Shown piece by piece: positions 42,822 through 50,283 of a DNA stretch of 64,000 bases; position 1 is the first letter of the stretch; every line of letters starts with the position of its first letter. The translations under genes and the position numbers were made by a program. Source of the stretch: Dactylosporangium roseum. Its GTDB lineage: Bacteria > Actinomycetota > Actinomycetes > Mycobacteriales > Micromonosporaceae. The notes under the pieces are model-generated. The model was not told the DNA's origin, did not search any database, and was given only the letters and a program-made list of their open reading frames with translations. The stretch is taken from NCBI RefSeq assembly GCF_025264685.1, contig NZ_CP073721.1, positions 5,757,001 to 5,821,000 of the forward strand, read 5' to 3'.

Positions 42822-44609
42822 ATGGTGAACGGACCTGAGGACGCATCCGTGAGCTGGTCCACTGTGGACTGGCGCAGTTGTGAGGATGACGTACGACGAC
42901 TGCGCAGGAGGATCTTCAAGGCGACACGGGAGCAGGACTGGGCCAAGGTCCGGTCGCTGCAGAAGATGATGTTGCGGTCGTGGTCGAACGTGTTGGTCAG
43001 CGTCCGGCAGGCGACCCAGCGCAACGCAGGTCGCAAGACCGCAGGGGTGGACGGGGAGGTCGCACTGACCTCCGCGGCGCGGATGGAGTTGGCGGTGCGG
43101 GTGCACCGCTCGACGACGTCCTGGCAGCCTCTGCCGGTCAGGCGCGTGTATATCCCGAAAGCCAACGGAAAGCTGCGCGGGCTCGGCATTCCGGCGATCA
43201 TGGACCGCTGCCATCAGGGCAGGGTCCGCAACGCGCTGGAGCCCGAGTGGGAAGCCCGGTTCGAGCCCCGTTCGTATGGGTTCCGGCCGGGACGTGGCTG
43301 TGCTGACGCAATCGCGTCCCTGTTCACGACGTTGCGTGGTCCAACCGCAAAACGGACATGGATTCTGGACGCCGATCTGACCGCCGCGTTCGACAAGATC
43401 GATCACAGCCACCTTCTGACGGCGATCGGGTCGTTCCCGGCCAGGGACATGATCCGGGCGTGGCTGAAGGCGGGCGTGTTCGAGCACGGCAAAGGGTTTG
43501 CACCAACTGACGAGGGAAGCCCTCAGGGCGGGGTGATCTCGCCGCTGCTGTTGAACGTGGCGTTGCACGGGCTGGAGGGGGCTGCCGGGGTCCGATATTA
43601 CCCAGCGGGCCGTAAGGACGCGGGGAAGGTGGTGGCGGACTCCCCGGCATTGGTCAGGTACGCCGACGATCTTGTTGTGTGCTGCCACAGCCAAGAGCAG
43701 GCGCAGCAGGTCAAGGAACAGCTCGCCGCATGGCTGGCGCCCAGAGGTCTGGCCTTCAACGAGGACAAGACGACCATCGTCGCCCTCGAACACGGCTTCG
43801 ACTTCTTGGGGTTCAACGTCCGTCGTTACCGACGCGGCAAGTTGCTGATCAAGCCGAGCAAGACGGCGGTCAAGCGGATCCGGGAACGGCTCGCAACGGA
43901 GGTCCGCGCATTGCGCGGCGCCAACGCGATGGCGGTCATCGCCCGACTCAATCCGATCATCCGGGGTTGGTCGGCCTACTACCGGATGGTGGTGTCCAGC
44001 AAGACTTTCCACTCGCTGGATACCCAGGTGTGGCGGTTGACCTACAAGTGGGCCAAGTTCCGCCACCCGAACAAGTCGAAGACGTGGGTTAGTGCCCGCT
44101 ACTTCGGCCGGTTCAACAAGTTCAGGAACGACCGGTGGGTATTCGGCGCTCGCGACCGTGCCGACAAGCGCGGCGTGCCGTATCTGACCAGGTTCTCCTG
44201 GACCGACATCGTCCGGCACCACCAGGTCCAGGCCGGGGCGTCTCCAGACGATCCCGACCTGATCGACTACTGGGCCGTGCGGCGGCGACGGAGCAAACCC
44301 CCGCTGGACAAATACACGCTGCGCCTGCTGGAACAGCAGGACGGTCACTGTCCGGCATGTAAGGAGGTGATCCTCACCGCCGACCAGCCACCACAGTCCC
44401 CAGGCGAGTGGGAACGATGGTGGCTGAGTGTCACCCGCAAGGCCATCGAATACGACTACCTCGTCCACGATGGACAGTCGGGCCGACCCGGCAAGCCGGA
44501 TGGTGCATCAACCCGCCTGATACACGCTTCCTGCCAACGGACTCGCCATCCGAACACTGGCAGGGAGGCCAGTGCCCCATCTTCACCCCAGCCCATCGCG
44601 GCTGCTTGA
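42822..44609 (+). CDS. Group II intron reverse transcriptase/maturase with HNH domain
   Basis: This 595-residue intron-encoded protein copies intron RNA into DNA target sites and helps splicing. It shows RT blocks in order: AGRKTAGVDGE, VYIPKANGKLRGLGIP, YGFRPGRGC, ILDADLTAAFDKIDH, DEGSPQGGVISPLL, the catalytic YADD at about 280-283 and LAFNEDKT. A maturase/X region (LNPIIRGWSAYYRMVV) and a C-terminal HNH endonuclease with CPAC and CQRTRHPN follow. All key residues are present. The start may be this ATG or GTG at 42756. Its TGA overlaps the first bases of domain V. Confidence 0.93.
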   Translation: MVNGPEDASVSWSTVDWRSCEDDVRRLRRRIFKATREQDWAKVRSLQKMMLRSWSNVLVSVRQATQRNAGRKTAGVDGEVALTSAARMELAVRVHRSTTSWQPLPVRRVYIPKANGKLRGLGIPAIMDRCHQGRVRNALEPEWEARFEPRSYGFRPGRGCADAIASLFTTLRGPTAKRTWILDADLTAAFDKIDHSHLLTAIGSFPARDMIRAWLKAGVFEHGKGFAPTDEGSPQGGVISPLLLNVALHGLEGAAGVRYYPAGRKDAGKVVADSPALVRYADDLVVCCHSQEQAQQVKEQLAAWLAPRGLAFNEDKTTIVALEHGFDFLGFNVRRYRRGKLLIKPSKTAVKRIRERLATEVRALRGANAMAVIARLNPIIRGWSAYYRMVVSSKTFHSLDTQVWRLTYKWAKFRHPNKSKTWVSARYFGRFNKFRNDRWVFGARDRADKRGVPYLTRFSWTDIVRHHQVQAGASPDDPDLIDYWAVRRRRSKPPLDKYTLRLLEQQDGHCPACKEVILTADQPPQSPGEWERWWLSVTRKAIEYDYLVHDGQSGRPGKPDGASTRLIHASCQRTRHPNTGREASAPSSPQPIAAA

Positions 44610-44642
44610 GCCGGATGCCCGGAAACCGGGCACGTCCGGTTC
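44608..44642 (+). ncRNA. Group II intron domain V
   Basis: The 35-base segment starts GAGCCGGAUG and ends CGUCCGGUUC, with CCCGG-AAA-CCGGG forming the upper stem capped by a GNRA-like loop. It carries the AGC catalytic triad in GAGCC and the two-base bulge expected of domain V. It is the active-site helix of the ribozyme and sits directly after the maturase stop codon, as usual in bacterial introns. Confidence 0.88.
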
Positions 44643-45805
44643 TGAGGGGGCCCCGGCGCAGCAATGCGCCGGGGCTACCCGACAGGCCGACCTCGTGCTT
44701 CGAGGTCTGGAAGCATTCCTCGATCGCCCAGCGGGTCCCGGCGACGGCGATGAGTTCCTCGTCGCTGGTGTCGGCGGGGCCGTAGCACAGGTAGTAGGCC
44801 AGTTCGGTTGGTTTGGTGATGCTGCGGCGAATGAGCAGCCAGCGGGTGTAGCCGTGTTCGGCGGTGCCGGTGTCGGGCAGAGTGGCGACCGCCCAGTCGT
44901 AGACGCGCGGGCCTTTGACACCGTCGCCGCAGCTGCGTCGTTTCCAGGCCAGGGCAGGCGCGGCGGCGGCCAGGGCGTCAGCGCGGGCGCTGCCACGCTC
45001 GGTTGGGATCTTCTGGTTGCTCGGCACTGCCAGGACGTAGCTGACATGGCGTTGCTGCAGCCAGAGCCGGAACTTGGCGTCCTTGCCGTATGCCTCGTCT
45101 GCGGTGACCCACTTCGCGGGTAGGCCGGCGTCGAGTGCGCGGGCGAGCATCCGCAGCCCCAGCGTCGGCTTGGTCGCGAACCGGATCTCGTCGCCGATCC
45201 CGGCCTCGCGGCGGCGGTCCTGGTCGTCGCACCAGGTACGGGGCAGGTACAGCTCGCGGTCCAGCAGTACCCGTCCACGTGGGCTGGCATAGGCCAGGAA
45301 CACACCGAGTTGGCAGTTCTCGACCCGGCCAGCGGTGCCGGAGTATTGCCGTTGGACCCCGGCGGACTTGGTGCCCTTCTTGATGAACCCGGTCTCGTCC
45401 ACGATCAGCACCCCGCTGGGATCGCCGACCTGATCAGCGGCGTAAGCGCGCAGGTCGTCGCGGACCGTGTCGGCGTCCCAGCGGGCTCGGTTGAGCAGCC
45501 GCTGCATCCGGTCCGGGGTCTGGTCGCCCGCTGCTTCCGCGAGGGTCCAGCCGTTCTTGTCCGCCAGCGGCGACAGCAATCCGAGCAGGTAGCTGCGGGC
45601 CTGCCGGCGGGGTTCCACCCGACCGAACCGAGGCGCCAGGCGCGCCATGAGATCATCGAACGCCGACATCCAGCCAGGCACCGCACCAACCGACACGAGC
45701 CGATAGTCTACATAGGACGATCAACACTCCCGACGTGGCCAGAGTCGAGTACTCAAACCGCTGTTGACCAGGAACGATGTCGAGGACGGAAGTGCGGCTG
45801 GAGTA

Positions 45806-45971
45806 CCAGCGGGGCTACGCCCCAGCCCGACCAGACATGTGACTCGGTGCTGCTCAGGTGGCAGACTCCGATCGCGGGTCAAATGACGGTGACCGATACC
45901 GGCCCCGGTGATTGAACCGCCCGAAGCGGTTGGTGACCCTTGCGGATCGATGCCCACGACCGGAGTCTGTC
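45806..45971. other. Short gap right of the IS701-like element
   Basis: No gene is visible. GGGGC-TAC-GCCCC at 45811-45823 is a small hairpin immediately outside the element's end and could act as a terminator. AT-content rises slightly before the next start codon. Confidence 0.3.
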
Positions 45972-47591
45972 ATGACGGTACCGCGCAGTGTTGCCGATGT
46001 CCTGGACCGGCATGTCACGTTCGAGATCGAGTCGATCGACCGGATGTATCTCAACGTGTACCAGCCCCGGTTGCAGTACCCGCGGGGCGCGGCGGCGTTC
46101 TTCCACCACCACCGCGGTCACACGTTCGCGTCGTCGGCGTTGATGGCCCCGATGACGAAGACGTTCGTGGCCGGCATCCAGGACTTCATCGACCGGCACA
46201 GCCTGGACCTGGTGCACTTCGCCAAGAACCAGCGCAAGGACGACCTCACCCAGTCCTACCTGGCCCAGCACGACGGCAGCGAGGGTGTGCTGTATGTCGG
46301 CCGTACGCAGGAGAAAGCCGCCGTGATGCGCACCGAACGCCGCTACGACCAGCAGACCGGGGCGTCCTACGCCTGGCTGGTCAAGGCATCCGCCCTGGTC
46401 AACCACTTCTACTTCTACTGCTTCGACACCGACTTCGGCCCGTTCTTCATCAAGTTCTGTAGCTACTTCCCCTACAACGCCAAGCTGTGCATCAACGGCC
46501 ACGAGTGGGCCAAACGGCAAGCCGCGAAGAAGGGCATCGGGTTCACCGCGCTGGACAACGGCTTCGCCGCTGTCGATGACCCAGCGAAGATCCAGGCGCT
46601 CTGCGATCGGCTGGGTCCGCGCCAGATCGACGCCCTGCTACGCAAGTGACTGCGCCGGCTGCCGCATCCGTTCACCGCAGCGGACCGCGCCGCCGACTAC
46701 CGCTATGAGATCTCCATCCTGCAGGCCGAGTTCTCCCTGACCCAGATGCTCGACAAACCGGTCACCGGACGGATCTTCTTCGAACAGGTCATCCACGACA
46801 ACCTCGACCTGGGCCGCCCCGACCACGTCGGGCTGGTCTTCAACCGGCGCATCCACAACGGACGCAAGCAACACACCCCCGGCCAGTTCCGCACCCGGAT
46901 CATCACCTCAGGTGTGACACCCAGCCTGCACGTGGACTACAAACACGCCACCATCAAGCAGTACCACAAGGAAGGCCGCGCGCTGCGCACCGAGACCACC
47001 ATCAACGACCCTGGCGACTTCAACCTCCGCAAAGGGCTGACGAACCTCACCGCACTGCGGGAGGTCGGCTTCACCGCCAACCGACGTCTCCTGCACGTCG
47101 AACACATCAGCCACGACCCCGCCACCGGAGCCGAAGCCTTCACCACCGTCACCACACCCAGCAACACCAACGGTCAACACGCCGCCGGGCTGCGCTTCGG
47201 CGACCCCCGCGCCCAAGCCCTCCTCGCCGTGCTCCTGGTCTTCCGCCTCCACCCCAACGGGTTCACCAACGCCGAGCTACGCACCCACCTGACACAACTC
47301 CTCGGCACCAACCCCGCGACGTGGACAGCCGGCCGCGCCACCTACGACCTGCGCCGACTACGACTCCACGGCCTGATCGAACGCATCCCACACACCCACC
47401 GCTACCGCGTCACCGACACCGGCCTGCACCACGCCATGTTCCTCACCCGCGTCCACGACCGCCTCCTCAGAACCGGCACCGCCCACCACACCGACCCCGA
47501 CCCGCCAACACCATCACCACTACACGCCGCGACCCGCGCCTACGACACCGCACTGAACCAACTCACCCAACACGCCGGCCTGGCCATCTGA
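45972..47591 (+). pseudogene. Conserved-looking orphan protein broken by one in-frame TGA
   Basis: Two open frames share the same phase and are separated only by TGA at 46647-46649. Read through, they give a 539-residue protein. The first half has FFHHHRGHTFASSALMAP, YVGRTQEKAAVMRTERRYD and INGHEWAKRQAAKKGIGF. The second has RIFFEQVIHDNLDLGRPDHV, FNRRIHNGRKQHTPGQFRTR and a winged-helix-like end (LRRLRLHGLIERIPHTHRYR). I do not recognise a named family; the compositional evenness says it is a real protein. The residue at the stop falls in RK-x-LRRLP, and a TGG (Trp) to TGA change would explain it. It lies between two IS701-type elements. Confidence 0.65.
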
Positions 47592-47682
47592 AGCCCTTGC
47601 AACAGCGGCATCTCCCGCTCGCCGCCGCACAAACTTGACCGGATCAAGACGACTTCGTCGTCCAAAGCCCTCTAATACGACA
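47592..47682. other. Short gap left of the methyltransferase-carrying element
   Basis: No gene is seen. The 91 bases lie between the broken orphan gene and the first terminal repeat of the next mobile element, with a weak hairpin around GACGACTTCGTCGTC at about 47649-47663. Confidence 0.3.
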
Positions 47683-47757
47683 GCCCGGGTTCGTTATGTA
47701 GCCGTACCTCGATGCGTTGGAAGAGTTTCCTAGTGGTGGAACGGCTGTGAGCTTCGG

Positions 47758-48507
47758 TTATGTCTGGGCGGGTCGGCAGGCGATGGCGAGCATGGTGGGG
47801 ATGGTGGCGAGCCAGCGTTCGTAGTCGGTCCACTCCGGTTCAGGGTTGAGGTGGGCCGGCAGGGTCGGCGGTTCGTGCAGGCCGGTGACGACCAGGTGGT
47901 TGCGGGCCAGTAGGTCGACGTACCAGGACAGCGGGCGGTGGTAGTGGTGATGGCCGCCGAACGAGGTGATCCAGCGACGTTCGTGTTGCAGGTATCCGGT
48001 GACCTTGCGGTATCGCTGGCCGGTTGCGGCGTCCTCGACCGAGGTCTGGGCGAAGAAGCAGGGGTGCAGGATGGAGAAGGCGAACACGCCGTCGGGGGCC
48101 AGGCAGGCTCGGACGTCGGCGATGAGCGGCTGCAGTTCTGGCAGGTCCGTGAGGACCATGTGGGCGATGATGCCGTGGTAGGTCTGCATGGGGTGGGGCA
48201 GCCCGGTGGTGAGGTCGTGGGTGGTGAAAGTGACCTCGGGGTAGGCGGCGCTGACGTGTCGCAGGAGTTCGGTGCTGCCGTCGATGCCCGTCACGGTCGC
48301 TCCGGCCTGGCGGAGGTGTTCGGCCAGCCAGCCGTGCCCGCAGCCAAGGTCAAGAAGACGTTGTCCGGTGACGTCTCCCAATGCCTGCCAGAGGAATGGG
48401 TTGAATCGCCGGTAGAACGAGTCGTCGATGCCGCTGATGTGCTGGGCGTATCGGTCGGTTGCTTCGTTCCATAGCTGGATGTCATCGCTGCTGGACACGC
48501 GGCCCAT
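47758..48507 (-). CDS. SAM-dependent methyltransferase, transposon passenger gene
   Basis: This 249-residue class I methyltransferase has motif I LLDLGCGHGWLAEHL, motif II VTGIDGSTELL, and AHMVLTDLPELQPLIADVRACLAPDGVFAFSI-type segments in the proper order. It then ends with a substrate region rich in aromatics (GGHHHYHRPLSWYVDLLA). It resembles small-molecule methyltransferases of the UbiE/Methyltransf_25 type. It lies wholly inside the terminal repeats of the mobile element, divergent from the transposase. Its role for the host or element is unknown: antibiotic resistance or DNA/RNA modification are guesses without support. Confidence 0.82.
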   Translation of the reverse strand: MGRVSSSDDIQLWNEATDRYAQHISGIDDSFYRRFNPFLWQALGDVTGQRLLDLGCGHGWLAEHLRQAGATVTGIDGSTELLRHVSAAYPEVTFTTHDLTTGLPHPMQTYHGIIAHMVLTDLPELQPLIADVRACLAPDGVFAFSILHPCFFAQTSVEDAATGQRYRKVTGYLQHERRWITSFGGHHHYHRPLSWYVDLLARNHLVVTGLHEPPTLPAHLNPEPEWTDYERWLATIPTMLAIACRPAQT

Positions 48508-48616
48508 GCTCGCATAGCACGGGGTGTCATGGCGGTGAGGAGTACCGCCGATCGTGGCAACGTGGGGCCGCTGGGCGTGGCGGCGCGCATAGGGACGGCC
48601 GCCGGTTGATCATGCA

Positions 48617-49981
48617 TTGTTTGTGAGGACAAATGAAGATCGTGCGGCGGCCGTTGGGCACAGCGTAGACGCCGAGGCTTGGGTTGCCGAGTTCGACACC
48701 GGGTTCGCGGCGATCGCGGGCCGGTTCGCGCGGGTGGAGCCACGCCGGCAGGCCCGCGCGTTCCTGCTCGGGTTGTTGTCCGATGTGGACACCCGCTCCT
48801 GTTGGCAGTTGGCTGAGCAGGCAGGGGACACGTCGCCGCACGCGATGCAGCGACTGTTGGGTGAGGCGGTCTGGGATGCCGACGTGGTGCGTGACGACCT
48901 GCGCGGCTACGTCATCGACACGCTCGGCGATCCGGGCGGGGTGCTGATCCTGGACGACACCGGGGACCTGAAGAAGGGATACCACACGATCGGTGTCCAG
49001 CGGCAGTACACCGGCACCGCCGGTCGCATCGAGAATGCGCAGGTGGCGGTCTACCTCGCATATGCCGGACCGGGCGGGTCCACGCTGATCGACCGGGAGG
49101 TCTACCTGCCCAAGGCGTGGACCGACGACCCGGACCGGTGCGCCGCGGCCGGGGTTCCCGCCCACGTCGGGTTCGCCACGAAGATCACCCTCGCGTGGCG
49201 GATGCTCGCCCGGGCACTGCACGCGCAGGTGCCGGCAGCGTGGTGCACCGCGGACGAGTTCTACGGCGGTGACCGGCACCTGCGCCGCGATCTGCAGGCC
49301 GAGGGTGTCGGCTATGTCCTGGCCGTCGCCAGGAGCCATCGAGTCACTGCCCGGCCGGCCGACGGACCGGTCCGCGCGGACCGCCTCGCCGCCGGGCTGC
49401 CCGCCAGCGGGTGGAACCGCGTCAGCGCCGGGGCCGGGGCGAAAGGCGACCGGGACTACGACTGGGCCTGGATCACCATCACCCCACCAGCAGGCGAGGC
49501 AGCCGGATACCACAGCCTACTCATCCGCCGACGGATCAGCGACGGCGAATTGGCGTTCTACCGCTGCTGGTCACCCCGGCCGGTCCCACTACGGGCACTG
49601 GTCCGGGTGGCCGGAACCCGATGGAACGTCGAGACCTGCTTCCAGACCGGCAAGACCATCGGCCTGGACGAACCCCAGGTCCGCCGCTGGGACTCCTGGT
49701 ACCGGCACACCACCCTGGTCATGCTCGCCCACGCCATCCTCACCGTGATCGCCGCGCGGGAACGCCGGCAGCACACCGAACACGCGCTGATTCCGTTGAC
49801 GCTCAACGAGATCCGGCGGCTCTTCGCCAAGCTGATCGCCAACACCATCCACCCGATCAGCCACTGGCTAACCTGGTCCCAATGGCGCCGCCGCCATCAA
49901 GCCCGCGCCAGGACCAGCCACTACCGCCGCAGAGGACAAGCCACCCATCAACAAGCCACCCATCAACCAGCATCTACATAA
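48617..49981 (+). CDS. IS701-family transposase, intact
   Basis: This transposase of up to 454 residues is the complete version of the family seen broken at 37.3 and 41.8-45.7 kb. DDE residues are likely in GGVLILDDTGDLKKG, CTADEFYGGD and the C-terminal RWNVETCFQTGK. RRWDSWYRHTTLVMLAHAIL and WSQWRRRHQARARTSHYRRR follow as in relatives. The start is uncertain: TTG at 48617 or GTG at 48623. The stop lies inside the right terminal repeat. No frameshift is visible, so it may be active. Confidence 0.85.
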   Translation: MFVRTNEDRAAAVGHSVDAEAWVAEFDTGFAAIAGRFARVEPRRQARAFLLGLLSDVDTRSCWQLAEQAGDTSPHAMQRLLGEAVWDADVVRDDLRGYVIDTLGDPGGVLILDDTGDLKKGYHTIGVQRQYTGTAGRIENAQVAVYLAYAGPGGSTLIDREVYLPKAWTDDPDRCAAAGVPAHVGFATKITLAWRMLARALHAQVPAAWCTADEFYGGDRHLRRDLQAEGVGYVLAVARSHRVTARPADGPVRADRLAAGLPASGWNRVSAGAGAKGDRDYDWAWITITPPAGEAAGYHSLLIRRRISDGELAFYRCWSPRPVPLRALVRVAGTRWNVETCFQTGKTIGLDEPQVRRWDSWYRHTTLVMLAHAILTVIAARERRQHTEHALIPLTLNEIRRLFAKLIANTIHPISHWLTWSQWRRRHQARARTSHYRRRGQATHQQATHQPAST

Positions 49982-49999
49982 CGAACCCGGGCCGCCGTA

Positions 50000-50281
50000 C
50001 TAACCTAGCCCCAAATTCTTGAGCCGTTCAGCCACTGGCACCTGACCGGGCGGTCGCAATATGAATTTATTCTTCTTACTGTCGAAGCTATCCAAGTAAG
50101 CAGAAACCCTTCCACCTACTTGATAATCGTCGTCGTCGTCGATGTACAGAGCGTCAATAAGCCCCACGCGAGACATTCCAAGGTCAACGATCACACCCCA
50201 CCGAAAGGCGGCCTCAACCTCACCTTCGACGAGCGTGCCGATAAGCGCTCGCTCCTGCGCACTGATCTTGGCTTCTTCCAT
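50000..50281 (-). CDS. Small S1/OB-fold-like protein, candidate immunity protein
   Basis: This 93-residue acidic protein starts 2 bp after the toxin gene stop, in the same orientation, which is the usual site of a cognate immunity gene. The central stretch GTLVEGEVEAAFRWGVIVDLG, cut short here, followed by GLIDALYIDD, YQVGGRVSAYLDSFD and KKNKFILRPPG, has the spacing of an S1-type OB fold (G-x-V, GVxVDLG, GLI, VGxxV, D). It is cytoplasmic by composition. Neutralising the C-terminal toxin by direct binding is inferred. An IS element has inserted just 7 bp beyond the stop codon, leaving it intact. Confidence 0.65.
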   Translation of the reverse strand: MEEAKISAQERALIGTLVEGEVEAAFRWGVIVDLGMSRVGLIDALYIDDDDDYQVGGRVSAYLDSFDSKKNKFILRPPGQVPVAERLKNLGLG

Positions 50282-50283
50282 GA

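Larger units (their letters stand above)
42152..44683 (+). mobile_element. Group II intron, antisense to the transposase it interrupts
   Basis: The left end GTGCGACACGAGG matches the group II 5' consensus GUGYG. The right end CTACCCGAC follows a domain VI-type hairpin (about 44650-44675, GCCCCGGCGCA / TGCGCCGGGGC with a bulged A). The ends are confirmed because excision rejoins the transposase codons for GL and DH without gain or loss. The 2,532-bp intron encodes its own reverse transcriptase on the same strand. Because it lies opposite to the transposase gene, splicing cannot rescue the transposase mRNA. Confidence 0.92.
41837..45696 (-). pseudogene. IS701-family transposase split by intron and frameshift
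   Basis: The N-terminal part (GTG at 45696 to base 44684) holds ADQVGDPSGVLIVDETGF, GVQRQYSGTAGR, FLAYASPRGR and WVTADEAYGKD and stops at ECFQTSKHEVGL. The remainder, DHYQVRRYDAWYRHITLV, continues at 42151 on the other side of the intron; joining the two restores the frame exactly. After VTATNAEKGAPHPTNRD a frameshift is needed to reach LIPLTLGEVRRLLAHL and the C-terminal RRRHQFRARTSHY. The gene therefore carries two lesions and is dead. Confidence 0.88.
41850..45805. mobile_element. IS701-like element interrupted by a group II intron
   Basis: TACTCCAGCCGCACTTC at 41850-41866 and its exact complement at 45789-45805 are perfect 17-bp terminal inverted repeats. Between them lies one transposase gene read leftward, split by a 2.5-kb group II intron. 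Removing the intron leaves an element of about 1.42 kb, normal for this family. I see no target duplication. Left of it, only 5 bp separate it from the IS5 element. Confidence 0.85.
47683..49992. mobile_element. IS701-type element carrying a methyltransferase passenger
   Basis: GCCCGGGTTCGTTATGTAG at 47683-47701 and its exact complement at 49974-49992 are perfect 19-bp terminal inverted repeats. They enclose 2,310 bp with two genes back to back: a leftward SAM methyltransferase and a rightward transposase. IS701 elements normally hold only the transposase, in about 1.4 kb. No target duplication is obvious. The right end lies 7 bp before the stop codon of the immunity-like gene. Confidence 0.85.

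Noticed and set aside
42105..44468. A 787-codon minus-strand frame across the group II intron
   Set aside because: It is a shadow of the reverse transcriptase; only its last part before 42151 contains true transposase sequence.
42152..44683. Group II intron acting as a removable intron of the transposase mRNA
   Set aside because: The ribozyme is on the opposite strand to the transposase gene, so it cannot splice from that mRNA.
46647..46649. TGA as selenocysteine or programmed readthrough codon
   Set aside because: No downstream structure resembling a bacterial SECIS was seen and the position suits a Trp codon mutation.
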